DNA of 64,000 nucleotides from Streptomyces violaceoruber (GCF_033406955.1 NZ_CP137734.1:7192001-7256000), one strand, 5' to 3'; counted from the stretch's first letter, positions 34,813 through 43,363 are shown. Notes: a model not told the origin generated them from the sequence alone. Made by a program: numbers and translations.

Positions 34813-34902
34813 GCAGTCATGGTGCACCGGAGCGGGCGGGCGTACACCCCGCGGCGTCCGCGCGCGTCCGCGTACGCCCTTCCCGGGTGCTCCGCGGTGC
34901 CC

Positions 34903-35868
34903 TCACTCCGCGAGGGCGGCGTCCAGGTCCGACATGATCAGGTCGCCGACGACCGCCGACGCCGCGCGGTACCCGCCGCTGGCCGCGTGGACGACCTGCT
35001 CGGCGAAGCCCATCGCGTTGCCCGCGGTCCACACGCCCGGCACGCTGGTCCGGCCCGTCGGGTCCACCACGGGGTAGGCGCCGAACGGCGTCTCCTGCAA
35101 CTCCGCCCCCAGCCGCTCCATCAGGCCGGTCTGCGGCACCGCCTTCGGGGCGACGAACACCACCGTGCGGTCGTGCGCCGTGCCGTCCGCCAGCCGCACC
35201 CCGGTCAGCCGGTCGTCCTCGACCCGCAGGGCGGCCACCTCGCCGGGCACCACCTTGACCCCGGCCGCGGCGAGCCGACGCAGGTCGTCGTCGGACAGCT
35301 CCCGCTCGGCGACCGTGTGCAGGAAGAGCGTCACGTCGTCCGACCAGCCGGACACCATCAGGGCCTGGTGCACGCTGAGCGGGCTCGAGGCCAGGACGCC
35401 GAAGCGTTCGTCCCGCACCTCCCAGCCGTGGCAGAACGGGCAGTGCAGCACGTCCCGGCCGTACCGCTCGGCGACCCCGGGCACGGCCGGCAGCTCGTCC
35501 CTGAGACCGGTGGTGACGATCAGCCGGCGGGCGTGCACGGTGTCCCCGCCGGCCAGCTCCACCGCGAAGTCTCCGTCCCTGGACACGTCCACCGCGCGGT
35601 CGCGGACCAGGTCCACCCCGTAGCGGGCGATCTCCTCCCGGCCGAGGGCCAGGAACTCGGCGGGGGACATGCCGTCCCGGGTCAGGTAGCCCTGCATGTG
35701 GTCCGAGGGCGCGTTGCGCGGCTCACCGGCGTCGACCACCAGGGTGCGCAGCCGGGAGCGGCCCAGGACGAGCGCGGCGGAGAGCCCGGCCGCGCCGCCG
35801 CCGACGACCACCACGTCGTACCTCCCGGACGGGTCCTTCGGATCCTTCAGGTTCGTGTTCTGGGTCAT
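34903..35868 (-). CDS. FAD-dependent pyridine nucleotide-disulphide oxidoreductase (thioredoxin reductase-like)
   Basis: The 321-residue flavoprotein has an FAD-binding motif YDVVVVGGGAAGLSAALVLGRS, a possible redox-active CPFCHG pair at about residue 142, and PGVWTAGNAMGFAEQ near the C-terminus. These resemble thioredoxin-reductase-like proteins; the NAD(P) site is less clear. ATG at 35868 has GGAGG eight bases upstream. It is divergent from the XRE-cupin regulator gene, and the 77-base gap carries a regulatory palindrome. The electron acceptor is unknown. Confidence 0.85.
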   Translation of the reverse strand: MTQNTNLKDPKDPSGRYDVVVVGGGAAGLSAALVLGRSRLRTLVVDAGEPRNAPSDHMQGYLTRDGMSPAEFLALGREEIARYGVDLVRDRAVDVSRDGDFAVELAGGDTVHARRLIVTTGLRDELPAVPGVAERYGRDVLHCPFCHGWEVRDERFGVLASSPLSVHQALMVSGWSDDVTLFLHTVAERELSDDDLRRLAAAGVKVVPGEVAALRVEDDRLTGVRLADGTAHDRTVVFVAPKAVPQTGLMERLGAELQETPFGAYPVVDPTGRTSVPGVWTAGNAMGFAEQVVHAASGGYRAASAVVGDLIMSDLDAALAE

Positions 35869-35910
35869 GGTGACCACCTCCACGTAGAAGGTCGCTCGGA
35901 TCCCACGGTA

Positions 35911-35946
35911 TTGACAAATATGTTTGCCGGAACTGCAATAAATGCA
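35911..35946 (+). promoter_or_regulatory. Promoter with operator-like palindrome; leaderless start
   Basis: TTGACA at 35911-35916 and TGCAAT at 35934-35939 are 17 bases apart. The predicted transcription start falls at about 35946, which is the ATG itself. CAAATATGTTTG at 35915-35926 is an almost perfect palindrome overlapping the -35 and spacer. Confidence 0.6.
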
Positions 35947-36521
35947 TGACGACCCCAGACGACGTCCTCGCCGGTGTCGGGCCGAGGCTCCGCCAGGTGC
36001 GCAAGGAGCGGGAGGTGACCCTGGCCGCGCTGTCCGAGGCGACCGGCATCTCGGTGAGCACCCTGTCGCGGCTGGAGTCGGGCCTGCGCAGACCGAGCCT
36101 CGAACTGCTGCTGCCGATCGCCCGGGCCCACCAGGTGCCGCTGGACGAACTGGTCGGCGCGCCACCGGTCGGCGACCCCCGGGTGCGTGCCAGGCCCGTA
36201 GTGCGCCACGGCCGCACCCACTGGCCGCTCACCCGCCAGGCGGGCGGCCTCCAGGCGTTCAAGGTGCTGGAGCCCCAGCGCCGGGAGGAGCCGGACCCGC
36301 GCACCCACGAGGGGTACGAGTGGCTGTACGTCCTCTCGGGGCGGCTGCGGCTCGTGCTCGGCGAGCACGACGTGGTGCTGTCGGCGGGGGAGGCCGCGGA
36401 GTTCGACACGCGGGTGCCGCACTGGTTCGGGTCGACGGGGGAGGGGCCGGCCGAGTTCCTCAGCCTCTTCGGCCCGCAGGGGGAGCGGATGCACGTACGG
36501 GCGCGGCCCGCGCAGGCGTGA
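35946..36521 (+). CDS. XRE-family regulator with C-terminal cupin domain
   Basis: The 191-residue protein has an N-terminal helix-turn-helix (LRQVRKEREVTLAALSEATG, VSTLSRLESGLRRPSLELL). A C-terminal cupin follows (TPEG-like small beta barrel with HEGYEWLYVLSGRLRLVLG and AEFDTRVPHWFG). This pair is common in sensors of small ligands. ATG at 35946 coincides with the predicted transcription start, so the mRNA may be leaderless. It is divergent from the flavin oxidoreductase and 84 bases before the quinone oxidoreductase operon, so it could regulate either side or both. Confidence 0.88.
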   Translation: MTTPDDVLAGVGPRLRQVRKEREVTLAALSEATGISVSTLSRLESGLRRPSLELLLPIARAHQVPLDELVGAPPVGDPRVRARPVVRHGRTHWPLTRQAGGLQAFKVLEPQRREEPDPRTHEGYEWLYVLSGRLRLVLGEHDVVLSAGEAAEFDTRVPHWFGSTGEGPAEFLSLFGPQGERMHVRARPAQA

Positions 36522-36533
36522 CCCCGCACCCTG

Positions 36534-36563
36534 TTCCCTGATCGGCAAGCGACCGCTTAGTAT
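36534..36563 (+). promoter_or_regulatory. Putative promoter and inverted repeat before the quinone oxidoreductase operon
   Basis: TTCCCT at 36534-36539 and TAGTAT at 36558-36563 are 18 bases apart. AAGCG-AC-CGCTT at 36547-36558 is a perfect 5-base-arm inverted repeat in the spacer, where a repressor could act. Confidence 0.4.
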
Positions 36564-36605
36564 GCGGAGGACCCGGTCGGACGACGCAGTCGGTGGAGGC
36601 CCCGC

Positions 36606-37586
36606 ATGCAGGCATGGCAGGTGCACGAGAACGGCGAGCCGGGCGAGGTGATGCGCCTCGCGGACGTGGCGCCGCCGACGCCCGGCGAGGGTCAGGTCCT
36701 GCTGAGGGTCCGCGCCGCGAACATCAACTTCCCGGACGCCCTGATGTGCCGCGGGCAGTACCAGGTCCGGCCGCCGCTGCCGTTCACGCCGGGCGTGGAG
36801 ATCTGCGGCGAGACCGAGGAGGGGCGCCGCGTCATCGCCAACCCCGCGCTGCCGCACGGCGGCTTCGCCGAGTACGCCCTCGCCGACGCCCGGGCCCTGC
36901 TGCCCGCGCCGGACTCCCTGGACGACGCCGAGGCGGCCGCTCTGCACATCGGCTACCAGACCGGCTGGTTCGGCCTGCACCGCCGGGCCCGGCTGGAAGC
37001 CGGCGAGACCCTGCTCGTCCACGCCGCGGCGGGCGGCGTCGGCAGCGCCGCCGTGCAGCTCGGCAAGGCGGCCGGCGCCACCGTGATCGGCGTCGTCGGC
37101 GGCTCGCAGAAGGCGGCCGTCGCCCGCGAGCTGGGCTGCGACGTGGTCGTCGACCGGCATGCCGAGGACGTCGTCGCGGCCGTGAAGGAGGCCACCGGCG
37201 GCCGGGGCGCCGACGTGATCTACGACCCCGTGGGCGGCCAGGCCTACGCCCAGTCCGCCAAGGTCGTCGCCTTCGAGGGCCGGATCGTCGTCGTCGGCTT
37301 CGCCAGCGGCACGATCCCCAGCCCGGCACTCAACCACGCGCTGGTGAAGAACTACGCGATCCTCGGCCTGCACTGGGGCCTGTACAACACCAAGGACCCG
37401 AAGCTGGTCCGGCACTGCCACGAGCAGCTCACCGAGCTGGCGGCGCGGGGCGCGATCAAGCCGCTGGTGAGCGAGCGGGTGCCGCTCGCCGACGCCGCCG
37501 ACGCCGTGCAGCGCGTCGCCGACGGCAGGACGACCGGCCGCCTGGCCGTCGTACCGGAGAACCTGGACAAGGGAGCCGCCGCATGA
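36606..37586 (+). CDS. Zinc-free quinone oxidoreductase (MDR family)
   Basis: The 326-residue protein resembles NADPH:quinone oxidoreductases of the medium-chain dehydrogenase superfamily. Motifs are MQAWQVHENGEPGEV, AANINFPDALMCRGQYQ, FTPGVEICGE, GFAEYALADA and the cofactor loop LLVHAAAGGVGSAAVQLGKA. No structural or catalytic zinc cysteines are seen. Its product may be an enoyl or quinone reduction step linked to the dehydrogenases downstream. The stop overlaps the next gene's ATG as ATGA. The substrate is not predictable. Confidence 0.85.
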   Translation: MQAWQVHENGEPGEVMRLADVAPPTPGEGQVLLRVRAANINFPDALMCRGQYQVRPPLPFTPGVEICGETEEGRRVIANPALPHGGFAEYALADARALLPAPDSLDDAEAAALHIGYQTGWFGLHRRARLEAGETLLVHAAAGGVGSAAVQLGKAAGATVIGVVGGSQKAAVARELGCDVVVDRHAEDVVAAVKEATGGRGADVIYDPVGGQAYAQSAKVVAFEGRIVVVGFASGTIPSPALNHALVKNYAILGLHWGLYNTKDPKLVRHCHEQLTELAARGAIKPLVSERVPLADAADAVQRVADGRTTGRLAVVPENLDKGAAA

Positions 37587-38764
37587 CCGACGCAGCGGAA
37601 CTGCGCGACCGTACGCGCGAGTTGCTCGCCGCGCACCCACCGGCCGACACGGACCGCCTGGACTTCCTCCGGGCCCGCTTCGACGCCGGACTGGCCTGGG
37701 TGCACTACCCGCAGGGGCTCGGCGGCCTCGGTGCCCCACGCGCCCTCCAGGCCGTCGTGGACGCCGAGCTGGCGGCCGCGGGCGCCCCCGACAACGACCC
37801 CCGCCGCATCGGCATCGGCCTCGGCATGGCCGCCCCGACCATCCTCCAGTACGGCACCGAGGAGCAGAAGCGCCGGCTGCTGCGCCCGCTGTGGACCGGC
37901 GAGGAGGTCTGGTGCCAGCTCTTCAGCGAGCCGGGCGCCGGATCCGACCTGGCCGCTCTCGGCACGCGCGCGGTACGGGACGGCGAGGACTGGGTCGTCA
38001 ACGGGCAGAAGGTGTGGACCTCCAGCGCGCACCTCGCCCGCTGGGCCATCCTCATCGCCCGCACCGACCCGGACGTGCCCAAGCACCGGGGCATCACCTA
38101 CTTCGTGTGCGACATGACCGACCCCGGCGTCGAGGTGCGGCCGCTGCGCCAGATCACCGGCGAGGCCGAGTTCAACGAGGTGTTCCTCACCGACGTCCGC
38201 ATCCCCGACTCCCGCCGGCTCGGCGAGGTCGGCGACGGCTGGCGGGTCGCGCAGACCACGCTGAACAACGAACGCGTCGCCATCGGCGGCACGCCGATCC
38301 CCCGCGAGGGCGGCATGATCGGCAAGATCGCCGAGACCTGGCGGGAACGCCCCGAACTGCGCACCCACGACCTGCACCAGCGGCTGCTCGGCCTGTGGGT
38401 CGAGGCCGAGGTCGCCCGCCTCACCGGTGTACGCCTGCGCCAGCAACTGGCGGCCGGGCAGCCCGGCCCCGAGGGCGCCGGCATGAAGCTGAACTTCGCC
38501 CGGCTCAACCAGGAGATCAGCGGTCTGGAGGTGGAACTCCTCGGCGCGGAGGGCCTGCTCTACGACGACTGGACCATGCGCCGCCCCGAACTGGTCGACT
38601 TCACCGGCCGCGACGCCGGATACCGCTACCTGCGGTCCAAGGGCAACAGCATCGAGGGCGGGACCAGCGAGGTCCTGCTGAACATCGTCGCCGAGCGCGT
38701 CCTCGGCCTGCCCGCCGAGCCGCGCACCGACAAGGACGTCGCATGGAAGGACCTCGCCCGATGA
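37583..38764 (+). CDS. Acyl-CoA dehydrogenase, first of a coupled pair
   Basis: The 393-residue protein has the acyl-CoA dehydrogenase motifs QLFSEPGAGSDLAALGTRAV, WVVNGQKVWTSSAHLA and RYLRSKGNSIEGGTSEVLLNIVAERVL. It lacks the N-terminal first helical repeats found in longer forms and begins within the domain (DTDRLDFLRARFDAGLAWV). The two adjacent genes (37583-38764 and 38761-39849) have the pattern of heteromeric acyl-CoA dehydrogenases, in which FAD and substrate sites form at the interface. Starts at 37583 overlapping the previous stop; its own stop overlaps the next ATG. Confidence 0.85.
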   Translation: MTDAAELRDRTRELLAAHPPADTDRLDFLRARFDAGLAWVHYPQGLGGLGAPRALQAVVDAELAAAGAPDNDPRRIGIGLGMAAPTILQYGTEEQKRRLLRPLWTGEEVWCQLFSEPGAGSDLAALGTRAVRDGEDWVVNGQKVWTSSAHLARWAILIARTDPDVPKHRGITYFVCDMTDPGVEVRPLRQITGEAEFNEVFLTDVRIPDSRRLGEVGDGWRVAQTTLNNERVAIGGTPIPREGGMIGKIAETWRERPELRTHDLHQRLLGLWVEAEVARLTGVRLRQQLAAGQPGPEGAGMKLNFARLNQEISGLEVELLGAEGLLYDDWTMRRPELVDFTGRDAGYRYLRSKGNSIEGGTSEVLLNIVAERVLGLPAEPRTDKDVAWKDLAR

Positions 38765-39849
38765 GCGCACAGCCGGAACCCGCCCTGCTCCTCTCGGAGG
38801 AGGAAGAGGCGCTGCGCGCCGCCGTCCGGGACCTGCTCACCGACCACTGCGACCCGGCGGGCGTCATCACCCGCACCGAGTCGGCCGCCCGCCACGACGT
38901 GTCGCTGTGGAAGGCCCTCGCCGGCTCGATGGGCCTCGCCGGCCTGCTGATCCCGGAGGAACTGGGCGGGCAGGGCGCCACCCACCGCGAAGCCGCCGTG
39001 GTCCTGGAGGAACTGGGCCGCGCGGTCGCACCGGTGCCGTACCTGACGAGCGCCGTCGTCGCCACCGAGGCGCTGCTTGCCTGCGGGGCGGACGACCTGC
39101 TCGGCGAGCTGGCGTCCGCCACCACCGTCGCCGTGCTCGCCGTCGGGCTGCACGTCGCACCGGGCGGCGCCGCCCCGCGGGTGCGGCTCGAAGGGGGCGC
39201 GCTGCACGGGGAACTGACCGGCATCGCCGACGCGTCCGTCGCCGACGTGCTGCTCGTGCCCGCGGACGACGGGGGCCTGTATGCGGTCGCCGCCGCGGAC
39301 GCCGCGGTCACCGGGCAGGTGTCGCTCGACTCCACCCGGCCGCTGGCGCGCGTGACCCTCGACGGCGCCCCGGGGCGTCGCCTCGGTGACGCGGAACCGG
39401 CCGTACGCCGTGCCCTGCGGGCCGGTGCCGGGCTGCTCGCCGCCGAACAGCTGGGCCTGGCCGACTGGTTGCTGACCGAGACGGTCCGCCACCTCAAGGA
39501 ACGCAAGCAGTTCAACCGCCAGGTCGGCGGCTTCCAGGCGCTCAAGCACCGGCTGTCCCGGCTGTGGCTGGAGGTGGCCGGCCTGCGCGCCGCGGCCCGG
39601 AACGCGGCCGACGCCCTGGCGACCGGCGCGGACACCGACGTGGCCGTCGCCGTGGCCCAGGCGTACGCGGCCCAGGTCGCCGTGCACGCCGCCGAGGAGG
39701 CGCTGCAACTGCACGGCGGCATCGGCATGACCTGGGAACACCCGGTCCACCTGTACCTCAAGCGGGCCAAGGCCGACTCGATCGCCTACGGAGCGCCGGG
39801 CACCCACCGCGCGGCGCTGGCCGAACTGGTCGACCTGCGGGCACCCTGA
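38761..39849 (+). CDS. Acyl-CoA dehydrogenase, second of a coupled pair
   Basis: The 362-residue protein is shorter and more diverged. It keeps the N-terminal domain (LSEEEEALRAAVRDLL, LAGLLIPEELGGQG) and the C-terminal helical bundle (RKQFNRQVGGFQALKHRLS, LHGGIGMTWEHPVHLYLKRAK). The middle beta-barrel is poor in standard FAD-contact motifs, which supports partnership with the 393-residue protein encoded upstream rather than independent activity. The ATG overlaps the previous stop (ATGA). A similar arrangement is known in actinobacterial sterol side-chain degradation (FadE pairs); that function here is only a possibility. Confidence 0.83.
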   Translation: MSAQPEPALLLSEEEEALRAAVRDLLTDHCDPAGVITRTESAARHDVSLWKALAGSMGLAGLLIPEELGGQGATHREAAVVLEELGRAVAPVPYLTSAVVATEALLACGADDLLGELASATTVAVLAVGLHVAPGGAAPRVRLEGGALHGELTGIADASVADVLLVPADDGGLYAVAAADAAVTGQVSLDSTRPLARVTLDGAPGRRLGDAEPAVRRALRAGAGLLAAEQLGLADWLLTETVRHLKERKQFNRQVGGFQALKHRLSRLWLEVAGLRAAARNAADALATGADTDVAVAVAQAYAAQVAVHAAEEALQLHGGIGMTWEHPVHLYLKRAKADSIAYGAPGTHRAALAELVDLRAP

Positions 39850-39895
39850 CGCACCCGCCCGCGCGCGAGTGCGCCCGGTGGCCCGCTCCGGTGAG

Positions 39896-39919
39896 GTGAA
39901 CGACCGAAGTGAACGACCG
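39896..39919. repeat. Direct repeat upstream of the phosphodiesterase gene
   Basis: GTGAACGACCG occurs at 39896-39906 and 39909-39919, a 13-base period. The reverse strand reads GTTCAC twice. It lies about 100 bases before the phosphodiesterase start and resembles, but does not match, a PhoP box, whose units are 11 bases apart. Confidence 0.35.
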
Positions 39920-40018
39920 GCGGCGGTCCGGCCAACTCACCGCACGGCTCTGCTCCCCGGGGCCGTCGGGACCCCATACTCACAGGCGTCCCGTACGGCA
40001 CTTCCAGGGAGGCAGAGC

Positions 40019-40882
40019 ATGGCCCTCACCACCCGACGCAGAGCCCTCACCACTCTCGGCGCCGCCCTCGCGGGCGCGGTCGCCCTGCCCGCCGGTACCG
40101 CGCTGGCGTCCCAGGGCGGGCACGGACCGCGCCCGCTGTGGCGTGCGCACGCCCACAACGACTACGAGCACCCCCGGCCCCTCCTCGACGCCCTCGACCA
40201 CCGCTTCGGCAGCGTCGAGGCCGACATCTACCTGGTCGGCGGCCAACTCCTGGTCGCCCACGACCCCGAGGACCTCGACCCGTCCCGCACCCTGGAGTCG
40301 CTCTACCTCGACCCGCTCGCCGCCCGCGTCCGCGCGCACCACGGCCGGGTCTACCGACGGGACCGCGGCTCCCTGCAACTCCTGATCGACATCAAGACCG
40401 AGGGTGAGGCGACCTACCTCGAACTCGACCGCCGACTGCGCCGCTACAAGCACCTGTTCACCTCCTACGCCCACGGGCGGGTCTTCCCGGGCGCCGTCAC
40501 GGCCGTCGTCTCCGGGGATCGGGCGGCCCGTGCGCCGATGGCGGCCCAGCGCAGCCGCCGCGCCTTCTACGACGGCCGCCTCACCGACCTCGGCACCGTG
40601 GCACCGGCCTCGTTCGTCCCGCTGATCAGCGACAACTGGACGCTCAACTTCACCTGGCAGGGCGTCGGCACCTTCCCGGCCGCCGAGCGGCGCAGGCTGC
40701 GGGACATCGTGGGCGCGGCGCACGCGCGCGGGCAGCGAGTGCGCTTCTGGGCCACGCCGGATGCGGCGGGTCCGGCGCGGGACGCCGTGTGGGCCGAACT
40801 GCTCGCCGCCGGTGTCGACCACCTCAACACCGACGACCTCGCGGGCCTCGAAGCGTTCCTCGACGCGCACCGGGACGCGTAG
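40019..40882 (+). CDS. Tat-exported PI-PLC/GDPD-like phosphodiesterase
   Basis: The 287-residue protein begins with a twin-arginine signal (TTRRRALTTLGAALAGAVALPAG), so it is exported folded. The mature part opens WRAHAHNDYEHPRPLLDAL, then FGSVEADIYLVGGQLLVAHD. The HAHNDY and VEADI/HDP motifs mark the TIM-barrel phosphodiesterase fold shared by glycerophosphodiester phosphodiesterases and PI-specific phospholipase C. Expected role is cleaving extracellular glycerophosphodiesters or phosphoinositides, possibly for phosphate scavenging. ATG at 40019 has GGGAGG seven bases upstream. It is transcribed alone. Confidence 0.8.
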   Translation: MALTTRRRALTTLGAALAGAVALPAGTALASQGGHGPRPLWRAHAHNDYEHPRPLLDALDHRFGSVEADIYLVGGQLLVAHDPEDLDPSRTLESLYLDPLAARVRAHHGRVYRRDRGSLQLLIDIKTEGEATYLELDRRLRRYKHLFTSYAHGRVFPGAVTAVVSGDRAARAPMAAQRSRRAFYDGRLTDLGTVAPASFVPLISDNWTLNFTWQGVGTFPAAERRRLRDIVGAAHARGQRVRFWATPDAAGPARDAVWAELLAAGVDHLNTDDLAGLEAFLDAHRDA

Positions 40883-40996
40883 GAAGCGTCTCAACACCAC
40901 TCGTTCGGAGGACAGGTCAGCCGCCCGGACGAACCCTCCGCTACGCCACACTTACGGCCGAACGCCGCGAAGTGGACGTGGCGGAGGAGGTTGACG

Positions 40997-41191
40997 ATGG
41001 CCGTTTCCATCTCTGTGGTGCTCTTGCTGTCCATCCTGGCGGTGCTCTTCTTGCGCAACGGCGGGCTGAAGGTCTCGCACGCCCTGGTGTGCCTGCTGCT
41101 CGGCTTCTACCTGGCGAGCACGAGCATCGCCCCGACCATCAACAGCGGACTGACCGCCACGGCGGACATCGTGGGCAGCCTCAGACCGTAG
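40997..41191 (+). CDS. Small two-helix membrane protein
   Basis: The 64-residue product has two hydrophobic segments (VSISVVLLLSILAVLFL and ALVCLLLGFYLASTSIAPTI) and no recognised domain. I recall similar 60-65 residue proteins in Streptomyces, some near plasmid-transfer or FtsK-like genes, but I cannot confirm it. ATG at 40997 has GGAGG seven bases upstream, so translation is likely. Its end overlaps the convergent MFS gene by eleven bases. No partner gene is seen. Confidence 0.65.
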   Translation: MAVSISVVLLLSILAVLFLRNGGLKVSHALVCLLLGFYLASTSIAPTINSGLTATADIVGSLRP

Positions 41192-42671
41192 GACGGCGGG
41201 GGTCGACGGCCTCGCCGGTCCGCGTGGTCCGGGCGGGGGGCGGGGGCTCCGGTCGGCCGGGCAGCAGCAGGCACAGCGGGACGGCAAGAGCGGTGAGGAC
41301 CGCCGACCACCAGAAGGCCCGGTCGAAGGCGCCGGCCAGGGCGCTCGGGCCGTGGGCGCCGGCAGCGGCGTGCTGCAGGACGACGGCGAGCAGGGCGATG
41401 CCCACGGAGCCGCCGATCTGCTGGGCGACGCGGGTGATGACACCCGCGTCCGGGATCTCCTGGTGCCGCAGCCCGACGTAGGCGGCGCCCATCGGCGCGA
41501 TCATGGCGGCGCCGAGCGCGATGCCGCGGACGAACAGCGCGGCCATGAGCACGGCCCCGCCGGTGCCGGCGGTGACGAAGGCGAACGGGACCGTGGCCAC
41601 GGCGACGAGAGTGAACGCGGTGACGGCGACCCGGCGGGGGCCGACGCGGTCCATGTACCTGCCCGCCAGGGCGCGTGCGAGCAGCGCCCCCACACCCTGC
41701 GGGATGAGCGCGAGCCCGGCGCCGAGGGCGTCCTCGCCGCGGACCTGCTGGAAGTACAGGGGCAGCAGCATCATCGGCCCGTACAGGGCGATGCCGCCCA
41801 GGAAGAGCAGGGCGGCGGAGGAGGCCACCGCGCGGTGGCGGAACAGCCGCAGATCGATCAGGGCACCGCCGGGACGGGTCAGGGACCGGGCCGTGAAGCC
41901 GCCGACCAGGGCGAGTCCGCCGAGCAGCGGCACGAGGACCGCGGCGCCGGTGGATCCGGCTCCGCCCTCTACCCGGGACAGGCCGTAGACCAGGGCGGCG
42001 ACGCCCGGGCAGAGCAGGAGCAGGCCGACGACGTCCAGGCGGCCGCGGGGGCCGCCGGGCTCCGGCCGGTCGTCGGGGAGGTTCCGCAGGGCCAGCCATC
42101 CGCCGACGACGCAGAACGGGATGTTGACGAAGAACATCCAGCGCCAGTCGGCCAGATGCAGGACGAGGCCGCCGAGGACCGGGCCCAGGATCGGGCCCAG
42201 CGCGGTGGGCACCGTGATGATCGCCATGACCCTGCCCGGGTGGCTGCCCCTGGCCGCCTGCATGAGCAGCGTGGCCATGAGCGGCATCATGATGCCGCCC
42301 GCGAGGCCCTGGACGACACGGAAGACGATCAGACTCGTGGCGTTCCACGCCAGCGCGCTCAGGACCGAGCCGAGCAGGAAACCGCCCAGCGCCGCGATCC
42401 ACAGCTGTCGGCCGCCGAAGCGCGCCTGGGCCCACACGGCGAGCGGGATGGTGACGAACACCGCCAGCAGGTAGCCGGTGCTCACCCACTGGACCGTGGC
42501 CAGCGGGGCGTCGAACGCCTTCGCCAGGTCGTCCAGCGCGACGCTGACGACGGTGGTGTCGAAGACGACTCCGAGCGCGCCCACGACGAGGGTGGCCCCA
42601 ATGCGCCGGACGGCGGGGTCGACGCGATCGGGACGTGCTGCCGCGGACGCGGCCCCATGGGGGATGCTCAC
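41181..42671 (-). CDS. MFS drug-efflux transporter (DHA2/EmrB-QacA type)
   Basis: The 496-residue protein has fourteen predicted helices and DHA2 motifs: VVFDTTVVSVALDDLAK, VQWVSTGYLLAVFVTIPLAVWAQ and ALGPILGPVLGGLVLHLADWRWMFFVNIPF, the antiporter motif C. It is predicted to export drugs or toxic metabolites in exchange for protons. GTG at 42671 has AAGGAGG upstream and a promoter (TTGCCT-17-TACCCT) on the minus strand between 42717 and 42745. It is divergent from a TetR regulator that very likely represses it. Confidence 0.88.
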   Translation of the reverse strand: MSIPHGAASAAARPDRVDPAVRRIGATLVVGALGVVFDTTVVSVALDDLAKAFDAPLATVQWVSTGYLLAVFVTIPLAVWAQARFGGRQLWIAALGGFLLGSVLSALAWNATSLIVFRVVQGLAGGIMMPLMATLLMQAARGSHPGRVMAIITVPTALGPILGPVLGGLVLHLADWRWMFFVNIPFCVVGGWLALRNLPDDRPEPGGPRGRLDVVGLLLLCPGVAALVYGLSRVEGGAGSTGAAVLVPLLGGLALVGGFTARSLTRPGGALIDLRLFRHRAVASSAALLFLGGIALYGPMMLLPLYFQQVRGEDALGAGLALIPQGVGALLARALAGRYMDRVGPRRVAVTAFTLVAVATVPFAFVTAGTGGAVLMAALFVRGIALGAAMIAPMGAAYVGLRHQEIPDAGVITRVAQQIGGSVGIALLAVVLQHAAAGAHGPSALAGAFDRAFWWSAVLTALAVPLCLLLPGRPEPPPPARTTRTGEAVDPRRPTV

Positions 42672-42699
42672 GAACCCCCACCTCCTTAAGATAGAGAAT

Positions 42700-42745
42700 C
42701 CTTTCTTACTCTCCTCAGGGTAGGGAGATAGGATAAGAAAGGCAA
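42700..42745. promoter_or_regulatory. Divergent promoter and operator for the MFS/TetR pair
   Basis: CCTTTCTTA at 42700-42708 and TAAGAAAGG at 42734-42742 are an inverted repeat 25 bases apart. Overlapping it are TTACTC (42706-42711)-17-TAGGAT (42729-42734) for the TetR gene and, on the minus strand, TTGCCT-17-TACCCT for the transporter. The region is AT-rich for this genome. Confidence 0.55.
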
Positions 42746-42772
42746 TTCTTTCTCACTGGAAGGAGGCGTCGG

Positions 42773-43342
42773 ATGGCACAGCGGCGCCGCGGAGCGGCAC
42801 TGGAGAAGGCACTCCTGGACGCGGCCTGGGGCGAACTCGCCGAGCGCGGCTACGCCCGGTTCACCATGGACGGCGTCGTCAGGCGCGCCGGCACCAGCCC
42901 GCCGGTGCTGTACCGGCGCTGGGCGCACCGCGACGAGCTGGCCAGGGCAGCCGTCGCCCATGTGCTGGAGGAAGCCCGCGTCGACACCCCCGACACGGGA
43001 ACCCTGCGGGGGGACCTCCTCGCCCTCATGCGGGAGATCGGCACCGCCAACGCCCAGCTCGTCATCCTCATGTACGCGCACCTGGCCGGCTACTGCCAGG
43101 AGACCGGCACCAGCCCCGGCGAGCTGCTCGACGCGGCGCGCGGGAAGTCCGCGGACGCGCTCGCCGAGGTCTACGACCGGGCCGTCGCCCGCGGCGAGGC
43201 CAGGCCGGAACGGCTCACCGGGCGCGTCAGGTCTCTCCCCTTCGACCTGCTGCGCCAGGAGATCCTCGCGACCCTCGCGCCGGTCCCCGAGGACGTCGTC
43301 GAGGAGATCGTCGACACGATCTTCCTGCCCCTGGTGAGCTGA
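42773..43342 (+). CDS. TetR-family regulator of the MFS efflux gene
   Basis: The 189-residue protein has the TetR helix-turn-helix (EKALLDAAWGELAERGYARFTMDGVVRRAGTS, then PPVLYRRWAHRDEL) and a helical C-terminal ligand domain. It is divergent from the MFS efflux gene with shared promoters and an inverted repeat between them, the classic local repressor arrangement. ATG at 42773 is preceded by GGAGG six to ten bases upstream. The inducer is presumably an efflux substrate. Confidence 0.88.
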   Translation: MAQRRRGAALEKALLDAAWGELAERGYARFTMDGVVRRAGTSPPVLYRRWAHRDELARAAVAHVLEEARVDTPDTGTLRGDLLALMREIGTANAQLVILMYAHLAGYCQETGTSPGELLDAARGKSADALAEVYDRAVARGEARPERLTGRVRSLPFDLLRQEILATLAPVPEDVVEEIVDTIFLPLVS

Positions 43343-43363
43343 CGGCCGAAGGAAGACAGGGTT

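Noticed and set aside
39896..39919. Canonical PhoP box
   Set aside because: The repeat period is 13 bases, not 11, so it is kept only as a weak candidate.
40997..41191. Evidence for an integrated conjugative element
   Set aside because: Only one small membrane protein recalls such elements; there is no integrase, replication gene, tRNA end or attachment repeat.
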